NCBI RefSeq assembly: GCF_900119365.1
Contig: NZ_FPJO01000001.1
Span: 186,001 to 250,000 of the forward strand
Direction: 5' to 3'
Length of the DNA stretch: 64,000 bases
DNA from: Streptomyces atratus
Lineage (GTDB): Bacteria; Actinomycetota; Actinomycetes; Streptomycetales; Streptomycetaceae
Shown here: positions 9,305 through 16,840 of the stretch, piece by piece
How the letters are laid out: each line of letters begins with the position of its first letter
How positions within the stretch are numbered: the stretch's first letter is position 1
Position numbers and translations under genes: made by a program
The notes under the pieces: generated by a model
What the model was told of the DNA's origin: nothing
Database searches by the model: none
What the model saw: only the letters and a program-made list of their open reading frames with translations

Positions 9305-9337
9305 TACCCCAAGCCGCATACCGCGTGCGGCGGGGTA
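9305..9337 (+). promoter_or_regulatory. Leader hairpin before the methyltransferase
   Basis: TACCCC pairs with GGGGTA and GCCGCAT with GTGCGGC, separated by an AA bulge, forming an imperfect stem that ends about 25 bases before the ATG at 9363. No good ribosome binding site is visible downstream. The role is unknown. Confidence 0.3.
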
Positions 9338-9362
9338 CGGGCAAACTACAACGACGGACACG

Positions 9363-10175
9363 ATGAGCCAAGAGATCTACGCGGCCGAACCGGAAGCGAC
9401 CCGTCGCGAGGCGTCGGAGGCCGAGAGCAGCCGGGCCAGTCGCGGCTGGTGGGACCGGAACGCCGACGAGTACCAGAGCGACCACGGCGCCTTCCTCGGC
9501 GACGACCGTTTCGTCTGGGGGCCCGAGGGGCTCGACGAGGCGGAGGCCGGTCTGCTGGGGCCCGGCGCGTCGCTGCGCGGCCTGGACGTCCTGGAGATCG
9601 GTGCGGGCGCCGCGCAGTGCTCCCGCTGGCTCGCCGCGCAGGGCGCCCGCCCGGTGGCCCTGGACCTCTCGCACCGGCAGCTGCAGCACGCGCTGCGGAT
9701 CGGCGACGAGGTGCCCCTGGTGGAGGCGGACGCCGGGGTGCTGCCGTTCCGGGACGGCTCCTTCGACCTGGCCTGCTCCGCCTACGGCGCGGTGCCCTTC
9801 GTCGCCGACCCCGTGCAGGTCTTCCGCGAGGTGCACCGGGTGCTGCGCCCCGGGGGCCGCTGGGTCTTCTCGGTGACGCACCCGGTCCGCTGGGCGTTCC
9901 CGGACGAGCCGGGGCCGGAGGGCCTCTCGGTCGCGGCCTCCTACTTCGACCGCACTCCCTATGTCGAGCAGGACGAGCGGGGCGACGCCGTGTACGTCGA
10001 GCACCACCGCACGCTGGGCGACCGGGTGCGGGACGTGGTGGCCGGCGGCTTCCGGCTGGTCGACCTCGTCGAACCGGAGTGGCCCGCCTGGAACCACCAG
10101 GAGTGGGGCGGCTGGTCCCCGCTGCGCGGGAACCTCATCCCCGGTACGGCGATCTTCGTCTGCGAACGGGACTGA
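9363..10175 (+). CDS. Class I SAM-dependent methyltransferase
   Basis: A 270-residue protein of the Methyltransf_11 type. Motif I is LDVLEIGAGAAQCSRWLAAQGARPVALDLS, where the Gly-rich loop binds S-adenosylmethionine and the following Asp its ribose. Then come LVEADAGVLPFRDGSFDLACSAYGAVPFV and VHRVLRPGGRWVFSVTHPVRW, motifs II and III of the family. No signal peptide or membrane segment is present, so it is cytosolic. The acceptor substrate is unknown; the N-terminal RGWWDRNADEYQSDHGAFLG segment is typical of small-molecule methyltransferases in Streptomyces. The ATG has only a weak ribosome site. It may be transcribed divergently from rpsA. Confidence 0.85.
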   Translation: MSQEIYAAEPEATRREASEAESSRASRGWWDRNADEYQSDHGAFLGDDRFVWGPEGLDEAEAGLLGPGASLRGLDVLEIGAGAAQCSRWLAAQGARPVALDLSHRQLQHALRIGDEVPLVEADAGVLPFRDGSFDLACSAYGAVPFVADPVQVFREVHRVLRPGGRWVFSVTHPVRWAFPDEPGPEGLSVAASYFDRTPYVEQDERGDAVYVEHHRTLGDRVRDVVAGGFRLVDLVEPEWPAWNHQEWGGWSPLRGNLIPGTAIFVCERD

Positions 10176-10203
10176 TCCCGTACCGATACCGGGGTACGGG
10201 ATC
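10174..10203. terminator. Terminator hairpin after the methyltransferase
   Basis: A perfect 11-bp stem (10174-10184 with 10193-10203) overlaps the stop codon of the methyltransferase and ends 27 bases before hrpB. Confidence 0.6.
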
Positions 10204-10230
10204 GGGGGCGCGCCGTACGAGACTGGGGGC

Positions 10231-12735
10231 GTGATCCGTACCGACGCCCTGGGCCAGTTGCCCGTACGCACCGCCGTTCCCGCCCTGGAGCGGGCGCTCG
10301 ACGACCGCGGCGTGGCGGTGCTGTGCGCGCCGCCCGGCACCGGCAAGACGACACTCGTACCACTGGTCCTGGCCGGTCTGGCCGGGGGCGGCCCGGTGCG
10401 CAGGGTGGTGGTGGCCGAGCCGCGGCGGATCGCCGCGCGGGCGGCGGCGCGGCGAATGGCCTGGCTCATCGGGGAGCAGGCCGGCGGCCGGGTGGGGTTC
10501 ACGGTCCGCGGGGAGCGGGTGGTGGGGCGCGACACGGTGGTGGAGGTGGTGACCACCGGTGTGCTGCTCCAGCGGCTCCAGCGCGACCAGGAGCTGGCCG
10601 GGGTCGACGCGGTGATCATCGACGAGTGCCATGAGCGGCATCTGGACGCGGACACGGTCGCCGCGTTCCTGCTCGATGTGCGGGAGGCGATCCGGCCCGA
10701 TCTGCGGCTGGTCGCCGCGTCCGCGACGACGGACGCGCAGGGCTGGGCACGGCTGCTGGGCGATGCCCCGGTGGTCGAGGCGCAGGGTGTCTCGCATCCG
10801 GTGGAGGTGGTCTGGGCGCCGCCGGCCGCTCCGGTGCGGCCGCCGCACGGGATGAGGGTCGATCCGGCGCTGCTGACGCATGTCGCCGCGACGGTGCGCC
10901 GGGCGCTCGCGGAGCGGGACGGCGACGTGCTGTGTTTCCTGCCGGGTGTCGGTGAGATCGGCCGGGTGGCGGGGCAGCTGGCCGGGGTGGCCGCCGAGGT
11001 GCTCCAGGTGCACGGGCGGGCTCCGGCGGCGGTGCAGGACGCGGTGCTGGCCGGGTCGTCGCAGGGCCGGCGGGTGGTGCTGGCGACTTCGGTGGCGGAG
11101 TCGTCCCTCACGGTGCCCGGGGTGCGGGTCGTGGTGGACTCGGGGCTGGCCAGGGAGCCGCGTACCGATCACGCCCGGGGGCTGAGCGCGCTGACGACGG
11201 TGCGGGCCTCGCAGGCGGCGGGAAGGCAGCGGGCGGGCCGGGCCGGGCGGGAGGCGCCCGGGGCGGTGTACCGGTGCTGGGCGCAGGCGGAGGACGGGCG
11301 GCTCGCCCGCTTCCCGTCCCCGGAGATCAAGGTCGCGGATCTGGCGGCGTTCGCTTTGCAGGCGGCGTGCTGGGGCGATCCGGACGCGTCGGGGCTGGCG
11401 CTGCTCGACCCGCCGCCGGCGGGTGCGATGAGCGCGGCGCGCGAGGTACTGGCGGCGGTCGGCGCGGTGGACATGGACGGGCGGGTGACCGACCGGGGCG
11501 TACGGATGTCCCGTCTCGGCCTGCATCCGCGGCTGGCGCGGGCGCTGCTGGACGGCGCCGCAGAGGTGGGCGGGCGGCGGGCGGCCGAGGTGGTGGCGCT
11601 GCTGAGCGAGGAGCCGCCCCGGGAGTACGGGGACGATCTGGCGGCCGCGCTGCGCTCCGCGCGGCGGGGCGGGGACGGCTACGCGGCGCGCTGGCGGCAG
11701 GAGGTCCGGCGGCTGTCCTCGTCGGTGCGGGACGTGGCCGGGGGTTCCGGTCCGGACGACGCGGCCGTCGGCCTGGTGGCCGCGCTGGCGTTCCCGGAGC
11801 GGGTGGCGCGGGCGCGCGGCGAGGGGGTGTTCCTGATGGCGTCGGGGACGGGCGCGGAGCTGCGGGACGGTTCGGGGCTGCGCAGTGCGCCCTGGCTGGC
11901 GGTCGCGGTCGCCGACCGGCCCGCCCACGCGGCGTCCGCGCGGGTGCGGCTCGCGGCCGTCGTCGACGAGGACACGGCACGGGCAGCTGCCGGGCAGCTG
12001 CTCCAAAGCGGCGAGGAGGTCCACTGGTCCGGCGGCGATGTGGTGGCCCGCCGGGTGGAGCGGCTGGGCGCCGTCGAGCTGTCGGTGCGCCCCCTGCAGC
12101 AGCCGGCGCCCGGGCTGGTGCGCGAGGCACTGGTCGAGGGTCTGCGGCGGGAAGGGCTCGGGCTGCTGCGCTGGACGCGGGAGAGCGAGCAGTTGCGGGA
12201 GCGGCTCGCCTTTCTCCAGCGTGAGCTGGGTGCGCCCTGGCCGGATGTGTCGGAGGATGCGCTGCTGGAGCGTACCGAGCAGTGGCTGGAGCCAGAGCTG
12301 TCACGGGCCCGGCGGCGCTCCGATCTGGTGCGGATCGATGCGGGGCAGGCGCTGCGGAGGCTGCTGCCGTGGGCGACGGGCGAGGCGGGGCGGCTGGACG
12401 AGCTGGCGCCGGAGCGGATCGAGGTGCCGAGCGGTTCCCGTGTCCGGGTGGAGTACGGCGGGGCGCAGCCGGTACTCGCGGTGAAGCTCCAGGAGCTGTT
12501 CGGCCTGCGGGAGACCCCGAGGGTGGCCGGGGTGCCGGTCCTGGTCCATCTCCTCTCCCCGGCCGGCCGTCCCGCGGCGGTCACGGCGGATCTGGCATCG
12601 TTCTGGCGGGACGGGTACCGGGCCGTACGGGCGGAGCTGCGCGGCCGCTACCCGAAGCATCCGTGGCCGGAGGATCCCACCACGGTGGAGGCGACCCGGT
12701 TCACGAAGGCACGGCTCAAGCGGGAGCGGGAGTAG
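10231..12735 (+). CDS. hrpB: ATP-dependent helicase HrpB
   Basis: An 834-residue DEAH-type superfamily 2 helicase. Walker A is APPGTGKTT with Lys39, and motif II is D-E-C-H-E-R-H starting at residue 131. The RNA helicase-like core continues with the SAT motif region and QRAGRAGREAPGAVYRCW, the arginine-finger motif VI. The long C-terminal half with the conserved PWPDVSEDALLERTEQWLEP stretch matches the HrpB C-terminal domain. HrpB works on RNA or nucleic acids, but its physiological target in actinobacteria is not established. The GTG at 10231 follows a G-rich stretch. Its 3' end overlaps the convergent DUF3068 gene by 20 bases. Confidence 0.92.
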   Translation: MIRTDALGQLPVRTAVPALERALDDRGVAVLCAPPGTGKTTLVPLVLAGLAGGGPVRRVVVAEPRRIAARAAARRMAWLIGEQAGGRVGFTVRGERVVGRDTVVEVVTTGVLLQRLQRDQELAGVDAVIIDECHERHLDADTVAAFLLDVREAIRPDLRLVAASATTDAQGWARLLGDAPVVEAQGVSHPVEVVWAPPAAPVRPPHGMRVDPALLTHVAATVRRALAERDGDVLCFLPGVGEIGRVAGQLAGVAAEVLQVHGRAPAAVQDAVLAGSSQGRRVVLATSVAESSLTVPGVRVVVDSGLAREPRTDHARGLSALTTVRASQAAGRQRAGRAGREAPGAVYRCWAQAEDGRLARFPSPEIKVADLAAFALQAACWGDPDASGLALLDPPPAGAMSAAREVLAAVGAVDMDGRVTDRGVRMSRLGLHPRLARALLDGAAEVGGRRAAEVVALLSEEPPREYGDDLAAALRSARRGGDGYAARWRQEVRRLSSSVRDVAGGSGPDDAAVGLVAALAFPERVARARGEGVFLMASGTGAELRDGSGLRSAPWLAVAVADRPAHAASARVRLAAVVDEDTARAAAGQLLQSGEEVHWSGGDVVARRVERLGAVELSVRPLQQPAPGLVREALVEGLRREGLGLLRWTRESEQLRERLAFLQRELGAPWPDVSEDALLERTEQWLEPELSRARRRSDLVRIDAGQALRRLLPWATGEAGRLDELAPERIEVPSGSRVRVEYGGAQPVLAVKLQELFGLRETPRVAGVPVLVHLLSPAGRPAAVTADLASFWRDGYRAVRAELRGRYPKHPWPEDPTTVEATRFTKARLKRERE

Positions 12736-13705
12736 GGGCGGGGTCCGGTGTCCCGTCCGGGCGGCGGGAGCGGGCCTCCAGCCAGAGGGCGAGCGCGAGC
12801 AGTCCGGCACCGAGGACCAGGAAGCCCCACGGCAGGTACGAGGTGAGCAGCAGGACCAGCAGGCGCTGGGACTTGACCAGCTCGACGATCGATTCGACGT
12901 AGTCCGGGCGCATCTTCACGTGCCCGGCGAACACGGTCATGGTGTCCTGCGGCATCCCCATCTTCCTGGCGTTGCGCAGCTCCTCCTTGTGGATCTCCTC
13001 GCCGTTGACCGGTGCTCCGGTGACCGGGTCCACCCAGAACATCCGCTTGGTGGTGTACCAGCGGGTCATGCCCGTCTTCGCGATCTGTTCCGGGGTGACG
13101 CCCTTGATCGGCATCTTCTTCGGCATCGGGACCTTGGTCCACGGGATGGTCTGCTCGAAGTAGTAGACGTCCATGCCGTGGAAGGTGCGGGTGCCCTTGT
13201 AGTGGATGGGCGAGCTGGTGCGGGCCTGGGCGTCGAAGTACTCGTAGTCGCGTTTCTGGGTGAGGAAGGGCCACTTGAACTCGATGCCCTCGCGCCGGAC
13301 CGGGTCGCCGTCGACGGATTCGCCGGTGGCGTGGACGGGGGCCTGGCTGTGGGCGTCGAAGATGTAGCGCTCGGGGATCTCGGAGACCATCTTGCCGTCC
13401 GGGCCGGCCACGAAGCTGAGGGCGTCCCAGACGACGACGTCGCGGCCGGCGCTGCGTTCGATCTTCTCGGACTCCTCGACGTTGCCCTTGAGGGTCTGCA
13501 CGATGGTGACCTTGGGGACCTGCTTCACCTTCATGTTGTCGTTGTAGTCGAGGAGGGTGGCGGGCTTCGCCTCCAGCACCGTCTCCTGGTACTGACTGGG
13601 CGGGATCTTCGCCAGCCTGGGGAAGGCGTACCAGCGCAGCAGTGGCGACATGGCGGCGAAGAAGACGGCGAACGCCAGGAGTACGAGGCTGGCTCGGCGG
13701 CGCAT
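12716..13705 (-). CDS. DUF3068 (PorA-type) membrane-anchored protein
   Basis: A 329-residue protein of the DUF3068 family (PF11271), widespread in actinobacteria. An N-terminal hydrophobic helix at about residues 5-22 and another at about 283-306 flank a large extracytoplasmic domain containing YIFDAHSQAPVHATGESVDG and FWVDPVTGAPVNGEEIHKE. The short C-terminal tail is Arg- and Pro-rich, so the protein is anchored at both ends. The function is unknown. It converges on and overlaps hrpB. Confidence 0.85.
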   Translation of the reverse strand: MRRRASLVLLAFAVFFAAMSPLLRWYAFPRLAKIPPSQYQETVLEAKPATLLDYNDNMKVKQVPKVTIVQTLKGNVEESEKIERSAGRDVVVWDALSFVAGPDGKMVSEIPERYIFDAHSQAPVHATGESVDGDPVRREGIEFKWPFLTQKRDYEYFDAQARTSSPIHYKGTRTFHGMDVYYFEQTIPWTKVPMPKKMPIKGVTPEQIAKTGMTRWYTTKRMFWVDPVTGAPVNGEEIHKEELRNARKMGMPQDTMTVFAGHVKMRPDYVESIVELVKSQRLLVLLLTSYLPWGFLVLGAGLLALALWLEARSRRPDGTPDPAPTPAPA

Positions 13706-13762
13706 GGTGGTGCCCTCCCTCGGCTTCGGTTGCTTCTTCCGGTGGTCAGTGCCGCAGGGGCA

Positions 13763-13900
13763 CTAGTTCTTGGGGCCCGGGACGGTGGTCAGCAGGGGTT
13801 TGGGCGAGGTCTCTCCCGGCGGGGCGCCGATCGCGCTGATGGTGAGGACGAGTGCGAGGGCTGCGGCCAGCCCGATGACGGCGGCGACGAGAGCACGCAT
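13763..13900 (-). CDS. Small single-helix protein, SPW_0924-like
   Basis: A 45-residue protein that starts MRALVAAVIGLAAALALVL and ends KPLLTTVPGPKN. Residues 4-25 are one hydrophobic segment, followed by a short Pro/Thr-rich tail, so it is either a secreted peptide after cleavage or a single-pass membrane protein. A good site (GGGAGGACCGGC) precedes the ATG. The shape matches what I remember of the tiny Streptomyces family named SPW_0924, for which no function is known; that match is from memory. It lies upstream of the DUF3068 gene on the same strand. Confidence 0.7.
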   Translation of the reverse strand: MRALVAAVIGLAAALALVLTISAIGAPPGETSPKPLLTTVPGPKN

Positions 13901-13984
13901 GCCGGTCCTCCCGGAGAGCATGGATCTGATGGGTCGTCAGGGTTGGGGCACCGTAGCAACGCGGGCGCGAGATGAGAACACGTA

Positions 13985-14026
13985 GAACAGCCCCTCTGCC
14001 GGGTGGTGGCGGAGGGGCTGCTGTTC
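13985..14026 (-). terminator. Terminator after the lytic transglycosylase gene
   Basis: GAACA and GCCCCTCTGCC on the left pair with GGCGGAGGGGC and TGTTC on the right, with a 3-base bulge, just downstream of the stop at 14043. Confidence 0.6.
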
Positions 14027-14042
14027 GTGCGGCCGGGCGGGG

Positions 14043-15713
14043 TCAGACGGCGGGTGCCTCGGGGGCCTCGACCTTCAGCTCGATGACGATCGTGGCGCCG
14101 CCCTCGGTGGTGAGGCGCAGCTTGTAGGTGCCCGTGTTGTCGTCGGCGTAGATCTTGGGGAGCTTCAGGATGCCGTCGGCGCCGGTCCTCAGATCGGTGA
14201 GGGTGCGGACCGGCTTGTCGTCGGCGTCCTTGAAGTAGGGACCCTTGTCGTTCTCGGCCGGCTCCTCGGCGTCGGTGATCATGGTGGCGGTGACGGCGAC
14301 ACCGGCCGCGAGCGCGCCCTTGTAGGTGGCCTTGACCTCGACGGTGTCGGCGAACTCGGTGCCGGGCGCCGCGGTCAGTGCCTTGTCGTCGGTCCTGGCG
14401 ATCGCGTCGGCCTGGCGGGCGGTGACGGTCGCGGTGTAGGTGACGGGGGGCAGCGAGCGGCCGGTGGCGGTGGCCCGCACCGTGAACTTCCCGGCCTTCT
14501 CGCCCGCCTTGAGCACCGGGGCGGTGACCGTGCCGTCGGCTCCGGTGAGGAGGGTGACGGCGTTCTTCCCGCCGTTGAAGGCGGCGTCGGTGTCACCGGC
14601 GATGGTGAAGGTCACGGACACCTTGGCGAGCGGGCCGCCGAGGCGGTTCCTGGCCCGTACCTTGATCCGCTCGGCGAAGGCGTCGCCCGCGGTGGCGGTC
14701 AGCGTGCCGGTACCGGCGTTCTCCACGCCTGCGAGAGTCTGGGCCGGCGGGGTCGTCGGCGGGGTCGGGCTGGTCGATCCGCCGCCACCCGGCTTCGTCG
14801 GGTCCGGGCTCGGCTCGGGCTTCGGCTTCGGCTTCGGCCCCCCGGACGGCGAGGGCGACGGGCTCGGGCTGCCGGAGCTGTGGTCCGTACCTCCGCCGAG
14901 GCCGGGCGGCACGGTGCCGGTCCCGTCGGGGATCTCGTGGGTGCCGCGGTTGTAGTAGTCGAACCACGAGCGGACGGTGCGCAGATAGGCGTCCGAGTGG
15001 TTGTAGCTCAGGACCGCCCGGTCGAGGTCCGCGGCGAGGGACAGATCGCGGGAGCTGGCACAGAGGTAGCGTCCGGCGGCGAGCGCCGCGTCGTAGATGT
15101 TGTTGGGGTCCTTGCGGCCGTCGCCGTTGCCGTCCTGGCCCCAGGTCGCCCAGGTGGACGGGATGAACTGCATCGGGCCGACGGCACGGTCGTGGGTCGA
15201 GTCCCCGTCGTACGCCCCGTTGTCGGTGTCCTTGATCATGGCGAAGCCCCGGCCGTCGAGGACCGGGCCGAGGATCGGCGAGAACGTGGTGCCGTTCGCG
15301 TCGACCCTGCCGCCGCGGGCCTGGCCGGACTCGACCTTGCCGATCGCCGCGAGCAGCTGCCAGGGCAGCCGGCAGGCGGCGTCGGTGTCGTCGAGGGTCT
15401 GCTCGGCCTTCTTGTACGCGGCCAGGATCGAGGCCGGGATGCCGGATTCCGCGCTGCCGGTGACGGGCAGATTCGTGGACGTACCGGGCTTGTTGGGGGT
15501 GTTCAGCGGGGGCAGGTCCGTGTAGTACGGCGAGTTGCCGGTGGCCGCGCTGTCGTCGGGCGGAGGCGTCGTCCCGGTGGACTGCTGGTCACCGCTGTCG
15601 GTGACCAGCGTGGCACCGGGGACTCCCGAGGCGGAGAGCGCCGCCACGGCGACGGCGGCCACAGCAGTGGTGGTCGCCCCCTTGCGAAGTCGACGACCGA
15701 ATTGCGCTGCCAT
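14043..15713 (-). CDS. Secreted lytic transglycosylase with Ig-like repeats
   Basis: A 556-residue exported cell-wall enzyme. An N-terminal signal helix (residues about 14-36) is followed by a Pro/Thr-rich linker, then an SLT-type lysozyme-like domain at about 90-270 with the catalytic-loop segment AIGKVESGQARGG and the motif DRAVGPMQFIPSTWATWGQDGNGDGRKDP, typical of soluble murein transglycosylases that cleave glycan strands. A Ser/Pro/Lys low-complexity spacer follows, then two Ig-like beta domains (each about 85 residues, opening with AGDAFAERIKVRARNR and PGTEFADTVEVKATYK). These could bind wall or polymer. The ATG at 15713 is preceded by a purine-rich site. Confidence 0.88.
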   Translation of the reverse strand: MAAQFGRRLRKGATTTAVAAVAVAALSASGVPGATLVTDSGDQQSTGTTPPPDDSAATGNSPYYTDLPPLNTPNKPGTSTNLPVTGSAESGIPASILAAYKKAEQTLDDTDAACRLPWQLLAAIGKVESGQARGGRVDANGTTFSPILGPVLDGRGFAMIKDTDNGAYDGDSTHDRAVGPMQFIPSTWATWGQDGNGDGRKDPNNIYDAALAAGRYLCASSRDLSLAADLDRAVLSYNHSDAYLRTVRSWFDYYNRGTHEIPDGTGTVPPGLGGGTDHSSGSPSPSPSPSGGPKPKPKPEPSPDPTKPGGGGSTSPTPPTTPPAQTLAGVENAGTGTLTATAGDAFAERIKVRARNRLGGPLAKVSVTFTIAGDTDAAFNGGKNAVTLLTGADGTVTAPVLKAGEKAGKFTVRATATGRSLPPVTYTATVTARQADAIARTDDKALTAAPGTEFADTVEVKATYKGALAAGVAVTATMITDAEEPAENDKGPYFKDADDKPVRTLTDLRTGADGILKLPKIYADDNTGTYKLRLTTEGGATIVIELKVEAPEAPAV

Positions 15714-15900
15714 AAGCTCTGGCCCCTCCCCTTCGACGACTGTCCGCGCTCCCCAGCAGCAGGACTCAGGCGACCCTACGGCAACTTGTGCCGCCGGGAC
15801 ACCGTGCACTGACCGGTTCTTACCTCTTTTTCACGTTCCGGACAGCAAGTCGTACGGCGGTGGTCGGGCGGGCGACGACGGCTCGCCCATACTTGCCGCC

Positions 15901-16725
15901 ATGCCGTTCACACTGAGTCATGCCGCTGCCGTTCTCCCCGGGATGCGGCGGGACGGAACGGCGCGCGGGCCGCTGTTCGCCTCGGTCCTCGTCGCGGGAT
16001 CGTTCGCCCCCGACATGACGTACTACGCGGACACCGCGGTTCCCGGCGCCATGGAGTTCGGGCAGGTCACCCACTCGGTTTGGGGTGTGTTCACGGTCGA
16101 TGTGCTGATCACCGCGGCCGTGGTGGCGTTGTGGCTGCTGCTGCGCGAACCGCTGGTGGCGCTGCTGCCAAGAGCCTGGCAGGGGCGGGTGCACGCGTTC
16201 CTGCGGGGGCGGCGCGGGGCCCGGGGCGCCCGGGAGGCCGCCGGGTTCGTGCTGTCGGCGGTGATCGGGGCCGCCACCCATGTCGTCTGGGACGCCTTCA
16301 CCCATCACGACCGGTGGGGTGTGCGCCTGGTGCCGCTGCTCGACGGGAGCGCCGGCGGACTTCCGGTGTTCCAGCTGGTGCAGTACGGCAGTTCGGCGGT
16401 GGCCCTGGCCGTGCTCGCCTGGTTCACGGCGTCGGGGCTGCAGCGGACCGGGGCGCGCCCGGCCCCGCCGTCCGTGCCGGTGCTGGACCGCCGGGCGCGT
16501 TGGTCGGCGGGGGTACTGCTGAGCGTCTGCGTACTGCTCGGTGTCGCCCACCGGTGCGCACGCTGGTACGCGTACTTCGGGCACATCGACACCCCGCTGG
16601 ACATCATCCCGACCGCCTGTTTCGGCGCCGGGGCGGGGCTGGCGGCGGGCCTGGTGCTGTACGGGGCGTGGATGCGGCTGCGACGGCCGCGCACAGCCGC
16701 ACCGGCGACCGCCGAACGGACCTAG
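15901..16725 (+). CDS. DUF4184 family membrane protein
   Basis: A 274-residue multispanning protein beginning MPFTLSHAAAVLP, the conserved start of DUF4184 (PF13803). Histidines in MPFTLSHAA and in the helix AATHVVWDAFTHHDRWG resemble those of YdjM-type metal-dependent membrane hydrolases, but the activity is unproven. Hydrophobic segments lie near residues 55-78, 112-125, 155-178, 200-220 and 240-258. Its stop codon lies inside a long perfect inverted repeat that also faces polA. Confidence 0.85.
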   Translation: MPFTLSHAAAVLPGMRRDGTARGPLFASVLVAGSFAPDMTYYADTAVPGAMEFGQVTHSVWGVFTVDVLITAAVVALWLLLREPLVALLPRAWQGRVHAFLRGRRGARGAREAAGFVLSAVIGAATHVVWDAFTHHDRWGVRLVPLLDGSAGGLPVFQLVQYGSSAVALAVLAWFTASGLQRTGARPAPPSVPVLDRRARWSAGVLLSVCVLLGVAHRCARWYAYFGHIDTPLDIIPTACFGAGAGLAAGLVLYGAWMRLRRPRTAAPATAERT

Positions 16726-16777
16726 GCCCTGTCGTCAAACTGCCGTCTGCCGCGCGGCAGTTTGACGACAGGGCCTA
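16723..16777. terminator. Very long perfect inverted repeat between convergent genes
   Basis: A perfect 23-bp stem (16723-16745 with 16755-16777) with a 9-base loop begins at the stop codon of the DUF4184 gene. It ends 63 bases before the polA stop. It can terminate both genes, but its length and its GGCCCTGTC-type ends also resemble a small mobile palindromic element. Confidence 0.7.
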
Positions 16778-16840
16778 GAGCACAGGGGTCCGGGCGGGCC
16801 GGGGCAGCATGTCCCCGGCCCGTCCGGCGCCTCCGGCGGG

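Larger units (their letters stand above)
8963..9362. other. 400-base divergent regulatory region of rpsA
   Basis: No gene is supported. It contains the rpsA leader, the rpsA promoter at 9161-9189 and a hairpin at 9305-9337 shortly before the methyltransferase start. Confidence 0.6.
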
